Assembly (NCBI GenBank): GCA_030278955.1
Contig: JAOANR010000006.1
Span: 27,287,763-27,351,762, forward strand
Direction of reading: 5' to 3'
Source of the DNA: Hygrophila difformis
Taxonomy: Eukaryota > Streptophyta > Magnoliopsida > Lamiales > Acanthaceae
Length of the DNA stretch: 64,000 nt
This document shows positions 1 to 11,399 of the stretch, in pieces. Position 1 is the first letter of the stretch, and each line of letters begins with the position of its first letter. A program made the position numbers and the translations under genes. Under the pieces are notes generated by a model that did not search any database, was not told the origin of the DNA, and worked only from the letters and a program-made list of their open reading frames with translations.

Positions 1-2577
1 AAGTACAAACCAGAAGGAGGCTGGTGAAATTGGCAGAAAAGAAAAAAGCTGGACGGGCACCTGAGCCGAAAGTTGTAATTCAGGAGCCTGAGCCAACTGC
101 CAAGAAACCTGCTGAGCCCGCAGATCCAACTGATAAAGGCAAAGGGGTAATGCCGCCACCACCTCCCAAGAGAAAGGATCTTATTGCCCGTGATGCTGAA
201 CTAGCCAGAAAGTTGCAAGAAGAAGAAATGGCAATGGCGGGTTTGCAAGAACAATCTACTGAAGAGAGACCTGCCAATGAGGCCGAAATAAGGGCAAGGA
301 TTGAAAGAGAAGAAAAGGCGATGCAAGAGGCCGAAATGAGGAAAAACATTCAGTTAACAAAAGATGAGGAAGCGGCCCGACAACTTCAAGCTGAATTAGA
401 AGCGAAGAAGGGAGCTGAAACTGAAGTAGTAGAAGAGCAATTACGTGAAAAGATCATTCAAGTGAAAATTGGAAAAGGTGAAGAGATGGAGAAACAGCGG
501 GATGAGAGCCGAAAGGAAAAAGCTGCACATTCTAAGCCAATAGAGGAGATAGAGGATGAAGAACTGTAGATTCTGGAATCAATGCCATCATTTAAACAAT
601 CGGCCAGGGATGAGCCTCACCCGTGGGCACAATTAACTCCGGAAGAGAGATTGGAAAAGTTCAGAGAAGTGATTTTCATGAGAAAGGACGACCCACTGTG
701 GCTGGAATATTTGGCCGAAAGAGAAAAATATTTGAAAAGCAAAGCAGCAATGAATCCAGAAAGTCAAATCCAGCATGCAGAAGGAGGCTCACAAGCGTCA
801 ATTGATCCAGCTGCTCTTGCCAACATCTTGGAGGACAGACCAGTCAAGCAGGCAACATTCCCATTTTTCAAAGAGAACATTCGGAAAATTGTAAATGAAG
901 CTATGCATGAACAATCAGCTAGACGGGAGGAGGTATCAACTTATGTTGATAACCCTTACTACCCTATTATAGATTTTCATACTCCCGAATCTTGTGAACT
1001 CAATTTTGTAAACAATGTAATTATACAGGAGGCATCTGAAGGAAATATGGAGGTGGAGGGAACGCAGCAGAATGAGCCTATGCGTGAAGCAGAAATGAAT
1101 GAGCCAATCAATCTAGATGATGACCCGACTGAAACGCATACCAGTGAAGATGAACCTCAGGTATCAATTGGATCAATCAAGCCAGTTGATTTCTGGGCGA
1201 AAACCGAGGTACGAACAAGGATGGGGATCCCAGCAAAAGTACAAGAGAAAGAGCGAATCACAGCAGCAGATGTGACAGCTAAGTTCGACAGCAACGTTGA
1301 ATGTGTTAGGGCATACGGACAATTGCAGGATTACATCGTACCCGACAAGGGATTTGAGGCAAATGCCCTAACACATCCAACTGTCGATTTTTGGAGAACT
1401 CAACATCGATGGGGGGGAATTTTTGTTACATCACGGGTAGCCGGGATACGTTGAGCTGACTCGAGAATTTTATGCAAACATCAATGTGGAGGAGAGAACA
1501 ACCTGGGTTCGGGGACATACTATAGACTTTTCCCCGCAGTACCTGAACAGGTTCCTCGGTACACCCGATCACCCCACTGAGATCCCAAAAGACGAACGTT
1601 TCTGTAAGCGAGGCAAAACTACAAGAAGAAATACCTACCGTGCCATCGCTAACAGCCTAACTAAGAGGCCCCCCACTGTAAACACCTTCCAAGCTTCGGA
1701 GCTTAAGGTAGAATTCATGCCCATATATGAATTCTTTATGGCAAGGATCAAGCCGAATACACACCCACAAACCACTTCGGGCAGTATCTTGATGGGGATG
1801 GCGAAACTCTGGCATGGAATGAAGCTAAATATGGGGGAGCACATCTTCGAAGTCATCACCTCTAGGCTCCCAATGAAGCAAGCACTCTGTTACCCTAATC
1901 TGATAAGAAGAATCTGCATTGATCAAGGCCTGGATATTGAGGTACTTACAGGACATAAAATAGTGATTATGGACCCCCCCATCCAAGTGCCGTACATGCT
2001 AAGCCAATAAAGGATTCGATATGCACTTCCACCGCTGTCAGCTGATTCTGGATTTCAATCGTCACATATATCTGGTGAGCAAGCACCGTCCCAAATAAGG
2101 CCAGCAATGCCACCTCCTGCGCCTAAGAGAAGAAAGAGAACTAAGACTGGAGAGGGACCTTCCAGGGCTCGTACTGAAGTTCCATGAGTTGAACAGCCCA
2201 AGGGAGCACACCACCAAGTTGAAGAAGAAGAAGACATTCCTGCTCCAGCACGATCTCAACCTGCTCCAGTACCATCTCAGCCTCCTCCACGAAGCCAAAA
2301 TGTTTCTCAGTTTCCTGCTGATTCCCAGGCACTTGAGCTAATGAGTCAGATGAGCCAGTCTATGCCCCAAGGACTTAACACTATGACCGATGTGGTGATG
2401 ACAAGTCATGAAGAACAGCGAAAGAGGGCCGAAGAAGAACGCCAAGAGCGTAGAAGAGAAAATGAGGAAAAGAGGAAGGAAAAGTTGGAGAAGGAGAGAA
2501 AGGATGAAGAATTCAAAAAGTTGATGCTGGAAAGAGAGGAGAGGATGCATAGAGAAAGACAAGAAAGTGAAGAGTGA
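1..2577 (+). pseudogene. third-ORF protein with the 'putative plant transposon protein' domain, broken
   Basis: A long reading frame enters from the left edge and is open from base 3. An in-frame TAG sits at 567-569. A frame change occurs near the G7 run at 1411-1417. Further in-frame stops lie at 2008-2010 and 2185-2187, and the frame ends at 2577. The N-terminal part is Lys/Glu-rich and likely coiled coil. The middle (about 1370-2007) resembles the plant transposon protein domain (Transposase_32-like): an aromatic 'EFYANI' stretch, then 'WVRGHTIDFS', then a block ending near 'IDQGLDIEV'. A Pro-rich linker follows (about 2100-2330) and then a strongly charged coiled coil (2341-2577). Its place between pol and the 3' LTR is where Athila/Tat elements carry an extra ORF of unknown function. 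Only one frameshift and three stops suggest moderate age. Confidence 0.7.
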
Positions 2578-4326
2578 AACCGGAAAATGGTGGAATCACT
2601 TTTCCAAAGCTAGAATCAGATTCTGCAAGCTCTGCTCAAGAAGATTCCCGATGAAGCCGGATCCTCCAAGAAATCGGATGAGAAGAAAGACGGAGATTCA
2701 TCATCCAATCCTGATGAGCTTAATTGTATACATCACTTGAGAGAATTTCTTTTACCTGTGCAAGTTCGAATTAAGTGCACCGAAATCTCTTGTAATTGAT
2801 GTATTTACTGCTTTCAAAAAGGAATTTTGCAGTCCAAACAATTTTATTTTCAAAAAGATGTCTGACAGTCCGAGATGAATAAGTGACTGTCAGGCCAAAA
2901 ATATGCTGTTGACATACTTTGTATGTTAACAGTGCCTCATTTACCGCTTTAAATTAAATAACCAGCAAAAATATGCATAAACCTGCTCTAAATTCACATG
3001 TTGAATTTAGGCTTGTGATTAAATTTTCAAACTTTTAAATTGGGATAACATAATTGAAAACATGCATGAAATGAATTCCTAAGGTTTTGAGCTATAAAAA
3101 TTTAATGATGCGATCATCTTGTTGTGTAATAAATTTGCATGTTGAAAATTCTGATTGAATTAATTGTTTGAATTAGGCTTTGATTAAATTTGAGAATAAT
3201 GTATGACATGAATCAATCCAACCTTGTGAGAATTGAGCCATGAGTCACTTTTACTCATCTAATTTCTTTGGTGTGTGAATCAATTTGATTAAAGGAAACT
3301 AGAACTTGCAATTGGGACCGATTCAAGACCATGTCATATTTCCGAAATCGAGCATATGATCGAGGCACTTAGAAAAACCAAATTTTTGGCCTTCGCTTGA
3401 AATCCAAAACAAAAAATTTTTCCCTTTAGGATTATCCAACTTGAGTCTTTAAGCCTAATTTTTCTTGAAACCCACTATACTTTCCTAGCCTTATAAAAAG
3501 ACCAAAATATTCAACCCATGTGGACAAGGATAAATTCCATCAAAGGCATTAAATTTGTAATCATCAAAAACATGTAAATCGGCATTCATCAAACCGATTC
3601 AAAAAAAAGAAGAAGAAAAGAAAAAGAAAAAGAAATATGTTGAGTTCATTTCAACAAGAATAAAATTGGAATGACAAAGCAATTAAACATAGTCTAAAGT
3701 CATGCAATGGAAAAGAAAAGCAATAGAAAAAGAAAGAAATAATTGATGATCATAAATTCTAAATAAAAATGCCAAGTTATGATAGAATAATCTCTTGCCA
3801 CTTCTCAGCCCTATAATTTCCATTTCCTACCAAATGTTACAAGTTACAACCGTATGCCCCATTATAACCCCTAAACAAGACCTCGGGACCTCGATTTGAA
3901 GAAATGAGCCGGTGGCGAGTTAGTCTAATTGCAAGCATATGGGATAATTTAATTAAATTTAATTTTGAGTGTTCAATGATCAAACCCATTCGTGAGTGAG
4001 TGAATTTTCCAAGTTTACTATATGTGAGGCTCTGTTTCATTAAATATGTTCATGTCATACCCTAATTCTTATTTTTAATCCTAGCATTCTCCAAACATGA
4101 TATTCATGAAGGATTAACAATAATGTTTGATTTGTAGGCCCGATTTAGTGAGCAAGTATCATTTTATGAAAAAACTGCAATCAAGGGAATTTAATACTTG
4201 TAGTTTTTTATTGTCTTATCCCACTCCAAAAAGAATGTAATTTATGAAGCTACGAAAATGAATTGAATATGTAGAGTCCGTGTTCCAAGAAACATTGACT
4301 CTGACTGCTCGGGGACGATCATTATT
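2578..4326 (+). other. 3' UTR of the Athila/Tat-like element
   Basis: AT-rich DNA with no ORF of note. A hairpin lies at 2906-2932 (12-base arms with one mismatch around TTT). A purine-rich A/G tract occupies about 3600-3750. From about 3000 onward it matches the reverse complement of the LARD interior (about 19978-21200), including stretches around 3300-3400 and 4130-4330. Confidence 0.65.
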
Positions 4327-4340
4327 AAATGTGAGGATGT
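4327..4340 (+). other. polypurine tract before the 3' LTR
   Basis: AAATGTGAGGATGT sits directly against the LTR start TGATAATGG. The same junction occurs in the LARD (reverse complement around 19978), so it is the plus-strand primer site of this family. Confidence 0.7.
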
Positions 4341-4683
4341 TGATAATGGCCAGAAATGTCCATTATTTTCAATCCATTTCCGTGTCTGAACGGGCATTTG
4401 ATCGTATTCCGGTCTTATATTAAATAAGAAAGCAGTTGAATTGAACTGATTTATGCACAATTGTAAAAATATTAAGCTGGTATGAAAAATGCATAAATAT
4501 GTAATTTTATTACGCATTTATGTTAGAAAAATCCAAAAACATGAGAAAAAGAAAAGAACAGAAAAAGGAATGAAAAAGAAGGGTAAAAGAATAAAAAAAA
4601 AAGCCCACGAAAATAAAAAAGATGAAAAAAGATAATGAAATTCCACAAAAAAAATATTTTTTCAGGAATGATGCAGAACCCTT

Positions 4684-5110
4684 GCCCTTGACGCCAATGT
4701 TCCGCGTCATTAGGGAGCTCTACGTCATGAGCTAGGAAGCAAAGGAGTCGACTGAAACCATGACTTAACTGGAACCACTCTTTGACGCCAAACAAAAGGC
4801 ATGACGCCAATGGATTGCGTCATGGGTGGAGTTCTGAGTCATTGAAGACTGAATCCAGAAGGATTGACGCAAACCAACCTTTTACGACAAGCAGGCTTTG
4901 CACCTTTGACGCCAAATGTTCCGCGTCATAGACAGAGTTCCATGTCGTAGGCTGCCAAGCTAGGGACATCCAAGTGTTTTCGAGCTGGAGTCCTACGATG
5001 CCGAACAACCTTTGACGCCGACTTTCCGCGTCATCAGTAGGAGTTCCGCGTCATGCGAGAGTGGACGCCAAGCTGAGTTCCACGACATGCAGCAAGCATG
5101 TTCCACGTCA
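4684..5110 (+). repeat. upstream TGACGC/GCGTCA word array in the LTR
   Basis: About 14 copies of TTGACGCCAA-like words or their complements (such as TTCCGCGTCAT and TTCCACGTCA) are scattered in about 420 bp just before the TATA box. They alternate in orientation and so form many short imperfect palindromes. The TGACG core is the known as-1/TGA-bZIP core; binding here is inference. Confidence 0.75.
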
Positions 5111-5170
5111 ACAAGGCCCATGGGCCTAGGGTTTTGTGCCTATAAATAGGTCACGATCTCAAGGTTTTGA
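5110..5170 (+). promoter_or_regulatory. LTR core promoter
   Basis: TATAAATAGG at 5141-5150 follows the palindrome AGGCCCATGGGCCT and TAGGGTTTT. These resemble plant site II (TGGGCC) and telo-box elements. The related LARD LTR also has paired TGGGCC words followed by TAGGG just before its TATA box (around 16541-16600). Confidence 0.6.
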
Positions 5171-5775
5171 GGGCAACACATTACTTACTCTTGAAGGCAT
5201 ACTTGGGAGCAGATTCACGTAGGTAGGTAGTTAGTCTTTTTTTTGTATTATTTAAATTTTGTTCATAGCTTAGTTTAAATTCTTGCCATTTTCTTTTTGA
5301 TGTTAGCTTAGATATAGCATTAGATAACCAGTTTTACACTTTTGATTTTGTTTAACATCTTGTTATTTTGGTTTATGGCTTGAAACACCCATTAGTGGTG
5401 TTATCAAACCCATTTATAAAAAATGGGATTCAATCTTCTCTCATATCCCACAAATATGAAATGGATACTCTATCCATGGATTTTACTTGCTTTCTTTTTT
5501 TTTTTTTTTTTGGACCATTTGGTCTTGGTTTACCTTTATTTTCATAACCGGTCCATGTTTGGTTGATTAATGTATGGATATGTGTTTAGAAGCATGAGTA
5601 TAGGCTGTGGGTGTGATTTATGCTTGCTGGATAGTGTAGGTTTTTCTCTATTTCTCATTTTATAGCTTAGATTCCTCTGTCTTGTTTATTTTTTGCATAA
5701 TCGATCCATTCAGCTTAGAAATGCCAATAAACTGTATTTTCTGCATTTTCCTTCATCTCTGTGCATTCTGGAAAG

Positions 5776-6440
5776 GCTTTGACGCCAACCGCCCTATGAC
5801 GCCAACCACGTTGGGGTCATAGGGCGGGTTTGACGTCAAAAGCATTTCTGGCCCAAAATATTGATTATTCTTGCATTCTGGAGGATGTTTGACGCCAACC
5901 ACCCTTTGAATTCAACCACGTTGAGGTCATAGGGCAGGTTTGGCGTCATAAGTGCTTTTCAGTCACAAAATTGTTCCATGTTATGTTTCCCGTCATGGCC
6001 CCACAGGTCATGACGCAATTCCCATGATCCGTGACATGGAACCCCAAATGTTTGCATGTTTATTTTGTTTTCTCATGACGTAGAACCCATGACGTGATCC
6101 TAGGATCACGTCATAATTTAGTGTTCCACGTCATGACCTCCCCCATCGCCAAAGTAAAATTTCTAAGTCATGTTTGACGCAAAACCTATGCTTGACACCA
6201 ACCCTTGGCGTCATGGCACAGGTTCCACGTCATGAGTGACCCTTACCCTCTTCTAACCCGTTTGATGCCAACCCTATGACGCAATTCAAGGATCACGTCA
6301 TAAGGGTGGTTAGCGTCATACCCTACCATTTTTTTCCAAAATCCTTATCTTATTATTATTATCTTTAACCCATCATTGTGTTGCAACATTCCCGTCTTAA
6401 TCCCACGGATTAAGACGCAATATCTCAGATTGCAACATAA
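5776..6440 (+). repeat. downstream TGACGC/GCGTCA word array in the LTR
   Basis: About 17 further words of the same type as the upstream array (TTGACGCCAACC, TGGCGTCAT, CACGTCAT and similar) lie 0.6-1.3 kb after the TATA box, probably in transcribed LTR sequence. Two units at about 5776-5845 and 5888-5950 are near duplicates of each other. Confidence 0.75.
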
Positions 6441-7517
6441 GGCGTTATGGTGCCAAATTTTCATTCTCCATTTTCACACTTAATTAATTGAACCCTTACA
6501 TCAATAATTAAAGATCAAGATTAGCAATAATTGAGATCAATGATAAATTGGTGTAGGGAAATTTGTTCAGTTCATCATTAAAAGATTATTGTACAAAATT
6601 CATTTAATCTAAACAGATAATCTGGACTGTAATTAATTAATTATGGAAAGAGAGATTATTTAGGTTAATGAATATTTATGGATCCAAATCTGTAATCCTT
6701 GCATGAGAAACCAATGTCTCTCATGCAAGATGATTTTTATTATTCTTCTCTTTTATTTTATTTTCACTTTATTTTGGTCTTTGTGTTGTCATTGTGTGAA
6801 ATGAAAAGTGAGAAATATACAGAATAATGTTGGCGAACGGTCCCTTCACCGGGAAATGAAGTAGCCCGTAGTCTGTGTGTTAATTGCTGTTCGTTATTTT
6901 GCATGGTCTGAACAGTGATTGATGAGGTCAGACGAACGGTCCTTTTATCGGGAAATGAAGTAGCCACTCAGCCAATTTCTGTCAGATACAGTTTCATTTT
7001 TTTTATTTTATTTTCAAACCCAAATCTCAAGCTGTCCCAACACTAGATGACATAGGTCAATGTCATCTATGTAACTAAGACATCAAGAGAGCATGTAGGT
7101 TTTCATCCCCTTTCACAGATAAGTAAAGGTCTGAATAACAGCGACCACTTTTATTCTGGACCAAATTGCTGTCTATATTCACTTCGTCCGAATGATAAAG
7201 GGTTGGACCACAGTCAACTGCAGTCCATTTCCCTTAGTTATTCTGCCACTCTTTAGTCTCTGACTAATTAATTATGTGTTCCAAATTCTGTCTAGATCCG
7301 CCTTATATTTTGGATCAAATTAATTTTGCACCTTCCATATAAACTTATGCATGATATTATTGTATCAATATTGTGGTCTGAATATTTTGCGATCCTTCCC
7401 TTGGACATAGAAATCATGATTCTTAAACAGATACTGCATATTAAATTTCCAACAAAAAGTCATTTATAAAATCCTGATCTAAGTAAGGGTTAATTCCTCA
7501 GTTATGACTAGTTCATA

Positions 7518-7526
7518 TTACAAAAA
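7518..7526. repeat. left 9-bp target duplication of the pararetrovirus/Mutator-like unit
   Basis: TTACAAAAA here recurs exactly at 45295-45303, each copy directly against the terminal sequence of the unit. Nine bases is the size typical of Mutator-like transposons. Confidence 0.7.
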
Positions 7527-7700
7527 GGGTTAATGTTTAAAACGGGCCACCAGAAGGAGTCATTTCACTTTTAGGCCACCATAATTTGATTTCTAAAAAT
7601 AGGTCATCAGAAACATAGCTTGGATGAATTTGAGCCATATGACCTATTTGAAAAGTAGACCTCAACAATGTTTCCTTTCTTTCATTTAAACCCCATGAAG
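7527..7700 (+). repeat. left terminal repeat region of the Mutator-like unit
   Basis: It contains the recurring phrases 'AAGGAGTCATTTC' and 'TTTTAGGCCA', also seen at both ends of the element at 52836-54332 and at the outer end of the second copy (48500). It carries no ORF. Confidence 0.55.
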
Positions 7701-7780
7701 TTTTAACTTTATTTATTTTAGTCCTTTCTCCATACACATAATTTTTCATTATAAAAATGACATCATATGCGCTTGAAAAT

Positions 7781-7794
7781 TGGTATCAGAGCCT
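7781..7794 (+). other. iMet-tRNA primer site of the pararetrovirus
   Basis: TGGTATCAGAGCCT is the complement of the 3' end of plant initiator tRNA-Met, the minus-strand primer site used by caulimovirids. It precedes the first viral reading frame. The second copy of this unit has lost it. Confidence 0.75.
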
Positions 7795-7999
7795 AGGTTT
7801 TAATGAAGAACATATTAATTATATTATTTTTAATATTTTATCTCTTAATGGGAAAGATTTAATTATTTTATGGATTCAAATAGTTTGAACCTACGAGTTA
7901 TTTCCAAAATATGGAAATAAAAATTAGAAATTTCCAAAGGAAATTATTGAACTTGTCCAAGAGACAAGATACTATTAAAAGGATTTCTTTTCATAAAAA

Positions 8000-8440
8000 T
8001 GAGATGAACTGATTGGAAAGAAATTGATCCGGTTAGCTCTAAGTTCTCACAAGACTTAAGGGAAATTCAAAAAATGATTCAAAATTATGGTAACCGGGTA
8101 TTAATTTTACCTGGAAAATTGATAACTTGAATAAAAAAACGGATGAGATCTTGAAATTATTTCAAGATCTAAAGAAGGAAATTTTGAATATGAAATTTGA
8201 TATTTCGGATATCAAGAAAAGGCAGAAGGATATTTCTGGATCTTCCAAGAATAACCAACCAAATATTAGAGATACATTCGGACCGGTACAAGCTTTACAC
8301 CAAAAAGCTAAAGCAACCATGGTCCCAAAGCAGAAATCACAAGAAGAACTGATGATTGATATTCTGAAAACAATCGAATGAGTGTTTCCAGGGAAAATCT
8401 ATCAGATCTACAAGAACTGACGGAATCATTTTCCTAGTTT
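8000..8440 (+). pseudogene. N-terminal viral ORF region of the endogenous pararetrovirus, broken
   Basis: A degenerate frame including 8127-8381, rich in Lys, Asp and Gln. It is colinear with the better preserved 47667-48065 (- strand) of the second copy, sharing the motifs 'KKRQKDI', 'GSSKNN', 'GPVQAL' and 'KSQEELMID'. I do not recognise a domain; it lies just upstream of the capsid region. Stops and small indels break it. Confidence 0.55.
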
Positions 8441-8446
8441 GGGATT

Positions 8447-9740
8447 ATGGATCTAGTGAATGTGAAACCCAATGAAGTTCTTCAGTTGGGCTATGCGGAA
8501 GGATCAAGATCCAACGTGACCCAAGATGGACCACCTTATGTCCCAACGAGAGAATGTATAGACTTCCACATGAACAGGTATCTTAAGGTGCATCTCAATG
8601 GAAGACGAAACCCAGGACGGAACCCAAGTAGAGTACCAAAACCCATTAAATCCATATGGCATAACACTGAACCTCGATGTTATCGACTTCCGAAACATTG
8701 AGGAGCTGATCGATGAATGGGTAACTTCAACGAAGATTGCCGCAACCACTCCGGATCTCGATAAAGAAAACTTTGTCAGATCAATAGAGATAAATCTCGA
8801 AGAATAGGCAAAGCTGGGCTGGGAAAACTCCACGGTGGCTTTAAAGGAGCAATACTCAAAGGAGAATCCAAAAGCACAATCTGCGAATGATTTGTTATCT
8901 TATTAAAAACCCATTTTGTAGGAGATGGTTATTTTGAAGAATAAGAGACCAAAAAATCAAGGTCTATACCCAAGCTCTATTGGGTATAGAATTATGAAGT
9001 ATTTGCGCAATACACGAATATATCTACTGGTTTCGTAAATACTATTTCCGGAGTAAGATGACAGCTGAAGTAGCATGTCCCATGTTCTTTGCAGAATTGC
9101 AGCTCATGGAGAGAGAGATGATGATCCAATCGTACTCAGTACCCCTAGTGCGGTGGACTCGATAGCCCGAAGAATGTCCTTCATAAAAGATAAGCTCAGA
9201 TAATGTGTCAACAGGCAGCAGCACAAAAGAAAATCAAAAGATTAAAAGGTAAAATTAAAAGAACCCCTCTTTGCCGCAAACATAATGATTTTCCAACAAT
9301 TATAGGAGAATCAGAAGAAAAAAGAAAAAAAGAAGAAGAGTCGAGGCTCATACAGCAAGAGTTTCAGAAGATCTCCATTCCGGAGAAGGAGAGCATGGTG
9401 GTCCAAGAGCAAAGCCAGAACATATAAAACTGGACAAAGAACGGGAACGACGAAGAGTTCATCCCAAAGCTCAACTAGCTCAACAGCAAGGAGCACAGGA
9501 AGAATGACGTCAAAAAGAACGTTCAGATGACAACATACCCGTGCCAACAAAAATTTCAAAGACTGTAACTGTTGGAAGTGTGGAGCCAGAGGTCATATCT
9601 CACCTGATTGCCCTCAGAATCGTGAGATACAAATGTACGAAGCCACGATGAATATCGTGGAAGCGGTTTACCATGGAAAACTGGTACCAGTATATCAGTT
9701 TGAAGATATCTCCTCGGATGAAAGCATCTACAAGGAATAA
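8447..9740 (+). pseudogene. caulimovirid capsid (coat protein) region, broken
   Basis: Pieces in several frames: 8447-8640, 8598-8807, then fragments to the stop near 9740. Recognisable are a capsid-like 'NLDVIDFRNIEELIDEWV' block (about 8665-8720), a Lys/Arg/Ser-rich basic stretch (about 9310-9520) and a CCHC zinc knuckle CNCWKCGARGHISPDC (9564-9611; C-x2-C-x4-H-x4-C). A basic region followed by one CCHC knuckle is typical of caulimovirid coat proteins. Several frameshifts and stops make it non-functional. The second copy covers the same region at 46400-47600 on the - strand. Confidence 0.7.
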
Positions 9741-9984
9741 CTAAGAAGCGAATCAGACTCATATTCAGATGGACCTTCAACCGAGTTTGAATGAAGAGGA
9801 CAGGATTCAGACCACTGAAAACCTGTCTGGATTCTTTCCAAGAATGACGATCTCGAATCGAACCATGGAAAGAATAATGCGACAAGATTCCAACCTCAGC
9901 CCATATGACGGATTCAGAATTCGCGAGATCAGACGAGTTCTCAATCAAATGGTACTCAATCAGAGGAGACATAAGATCATCTAA

Positions 9985-10640
9985 AAGGTAAGTGTTGGTG
10001 AATTTGCAATTCCTATGGATATGCAATTAATTCCTAAAGAATATATTCTTGAGGAATTGAGCAGGATGAAAGAGAAGATTGCCATTACTATGAAATGGAT
10101 CCATATAGGAGCCATCGAAGTAGTTATTAAGGCAACCTTCAAAGAAGGTATTGATTCTGAATTACATTTATCAGTTACTGATAGGAGATCAATAACCTTA
10201 TAGATGGTTTTATTAGGACTATGGTAGGAAATTTATATGTAGGGAAACTAATGTTTGACATTCATCCCAGAATTTCTTATAACTTAGCCGGCCAAAATTT
10301 TAGCAGATTACTAACCCTTCATCAGGATTTCAAAAGATAAGATCTGATGAAAGAAGGAAACAAGCCATATTCTACAACTTATAGAATCTCTTATGCACTT
10401 TCCAGTAGTCATCATTCTGACTTATTTCTCAGGAAAGAATATATAGAAATTCCTATAATTTTCAAGGAATTTGCAAGGTCACCCAGTTCTAGACAGGTCA
10501 ACAAGTGCTAGAATTGAATATGCAAGCCGCATGTCTTTCTCGGAAGACAGAATTATGCCATATAAAGGAAAGGAGTTCATCAAAACTCAAACTCCTCAGT
10601 CCATTGGGGTAGATAAAATAAGGATTAAATGCCCTAAAAG
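9985..10640 (+). pseudogene. caulimovirid movement protein region (30K type), broken
   Basis: The first piece, 10015-10203, contains 'GAIEVVIKATFKEGID' and 'VTDRR', which fit the core of the 30K movement-protein family that enlarges plasmodesmata. In a shifted frame the following 200 bases contain 'GKLMFDIHPRISY' and then 'SHHSDLF', also typical. It lies after the capsid region and before the protease, an order I associate with solendoviruses and cavemoviruses rather than badnaviruses. Stops and frame changes break it. Confidence 0.6.
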
Positions 10641-10689
10641 ATGAAAAGAGATACGAGTTATATTAGACATCACTGAAAAAATTAATTAT

Positions 10690-11267
10690 TTTCCATGTGA
10701 TGACTTATACTACTTGCAGCAGCCATCAATTGGACCTTATGAAGTTGAAATTGCAGGACACGAAATCAGAGTCTTAGGCACCACCGGAAAAGACAACGGG
10801 ATTATGATTTTGGGATTAATTTTTCTCGAGAGTCATAAACCATGGATAAGAAAGGATAATGGAATAGAATTTAATCTTAAGGGACATACCATTAGAATTA
10901 AATGACAAATCTATTTTCCATTTATATATCAATAGGGATAATATATGAAGAATATAAGTCAGAATATTTTGTAGCTTATATTGATTCAGGTTCAGGTATT
11001 TGCATGGCAAAACCAGGAGTTTTTCCTAGCGAAGCTACGGAATCATTACTCATTATTGCAGGAAGATATTTTTCCCAGAAAATCTTAGTACTAAATAAGG
11101 ATATTCAACAGGCCAATATCATGATTGGGGGAGCATTTGGTACGCCTTGGTACAAAGTAAAAACGCCTCCTATTTATTTTCATGATACAGGAGCATATAT
11201 TTTGTTAGGTAATAATTTCATACAATCCTTTACAAAATATGTTCAAGATAACAAGAGAAATTGTTAA
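10690..11267 (+). pseudogene. caulimovirid aspartic protease region
   Basis: A linker piece at 10714-10905 is followed by 10902-11267, which holds the catalytic motif 'YIDSGSG' (Asp codon at 10983) and the later 'LLGNNF' motif expected in a retropepsin-like protease. This would release the RT from the polyprotein. The second frame overlaps the first by four bases, consistent with a frameshift break rather than a separate gene. Confidence 0.65.
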
Positions 11268-11399
11268 TATTTACCAAAATATGTGGAAATAAGATACATG
11301 TCTTGCTCAGGGAAAATGCATTCAACAGGATAATGTCTATAATATTTAGCAGTATACATGGTGATAATGATGCCAAACTAACTCATCCAAAAATGCAGG

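Larger units (their letters stand above)
1..7518 (+). mobile_element. Athila/Tat-like LTR retrotransposon, 3' part, truncated at both ends
   Basis: This is the right-hand part of a Ty3-type element that enters from the left edge of the window. In order it holds a decayed third ORF (1-2577), a long 3' UTR (2578-4326), a polypurine tract (4327-4340) and a 3' LTR starting TGATAATGG at 4341. The 3' UTR, tract and LTR start can be aligned by eye with the reverse complement of 19978-21200 and of the LTR ending at 19977, so this element belongs to the family of the LARD at 12582-28702. The LTR match runs to 7518 and stops. Gag and pol lie outside the window or are lost. The Athila/Tat assignment is an inference from the ORF type and from the Asp-tRNA primer site in the related LARD. 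Confidence 0.8.
4341..7518 (+). repeat. 3' LTR of the Athila/Tat-like element, truncated
   Basis: Starts TGATAATGGCC and aligns with the LARD LTR read on the - strand: 4341-4550 matches 19977 down to about 19770, and about 6440-7518 matches about 15450 down to 14333. It lacks the roughly 1.4-kb GC-rich U3 block that the LARD LTR carries. A TATA box lies at 5141-5149, with arrays of TGACGC/GCGTCA words on both sides. The match breaks off at 7518, right where the 9-bp duplication of the next element begins, and the missing LTR end is not found after 45303. Confidence 0.8.

Noticed and set aside
4684..6440. CRISPR-like array
   Set aside because: Words are short, degenerate and in both orientations with irregular spacing, inside a plant LTR.
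7781..7794. tRNA-Met gene
   Set aside because: Only the 3' end complement is present; it is a primer site. The same holds at 33744.
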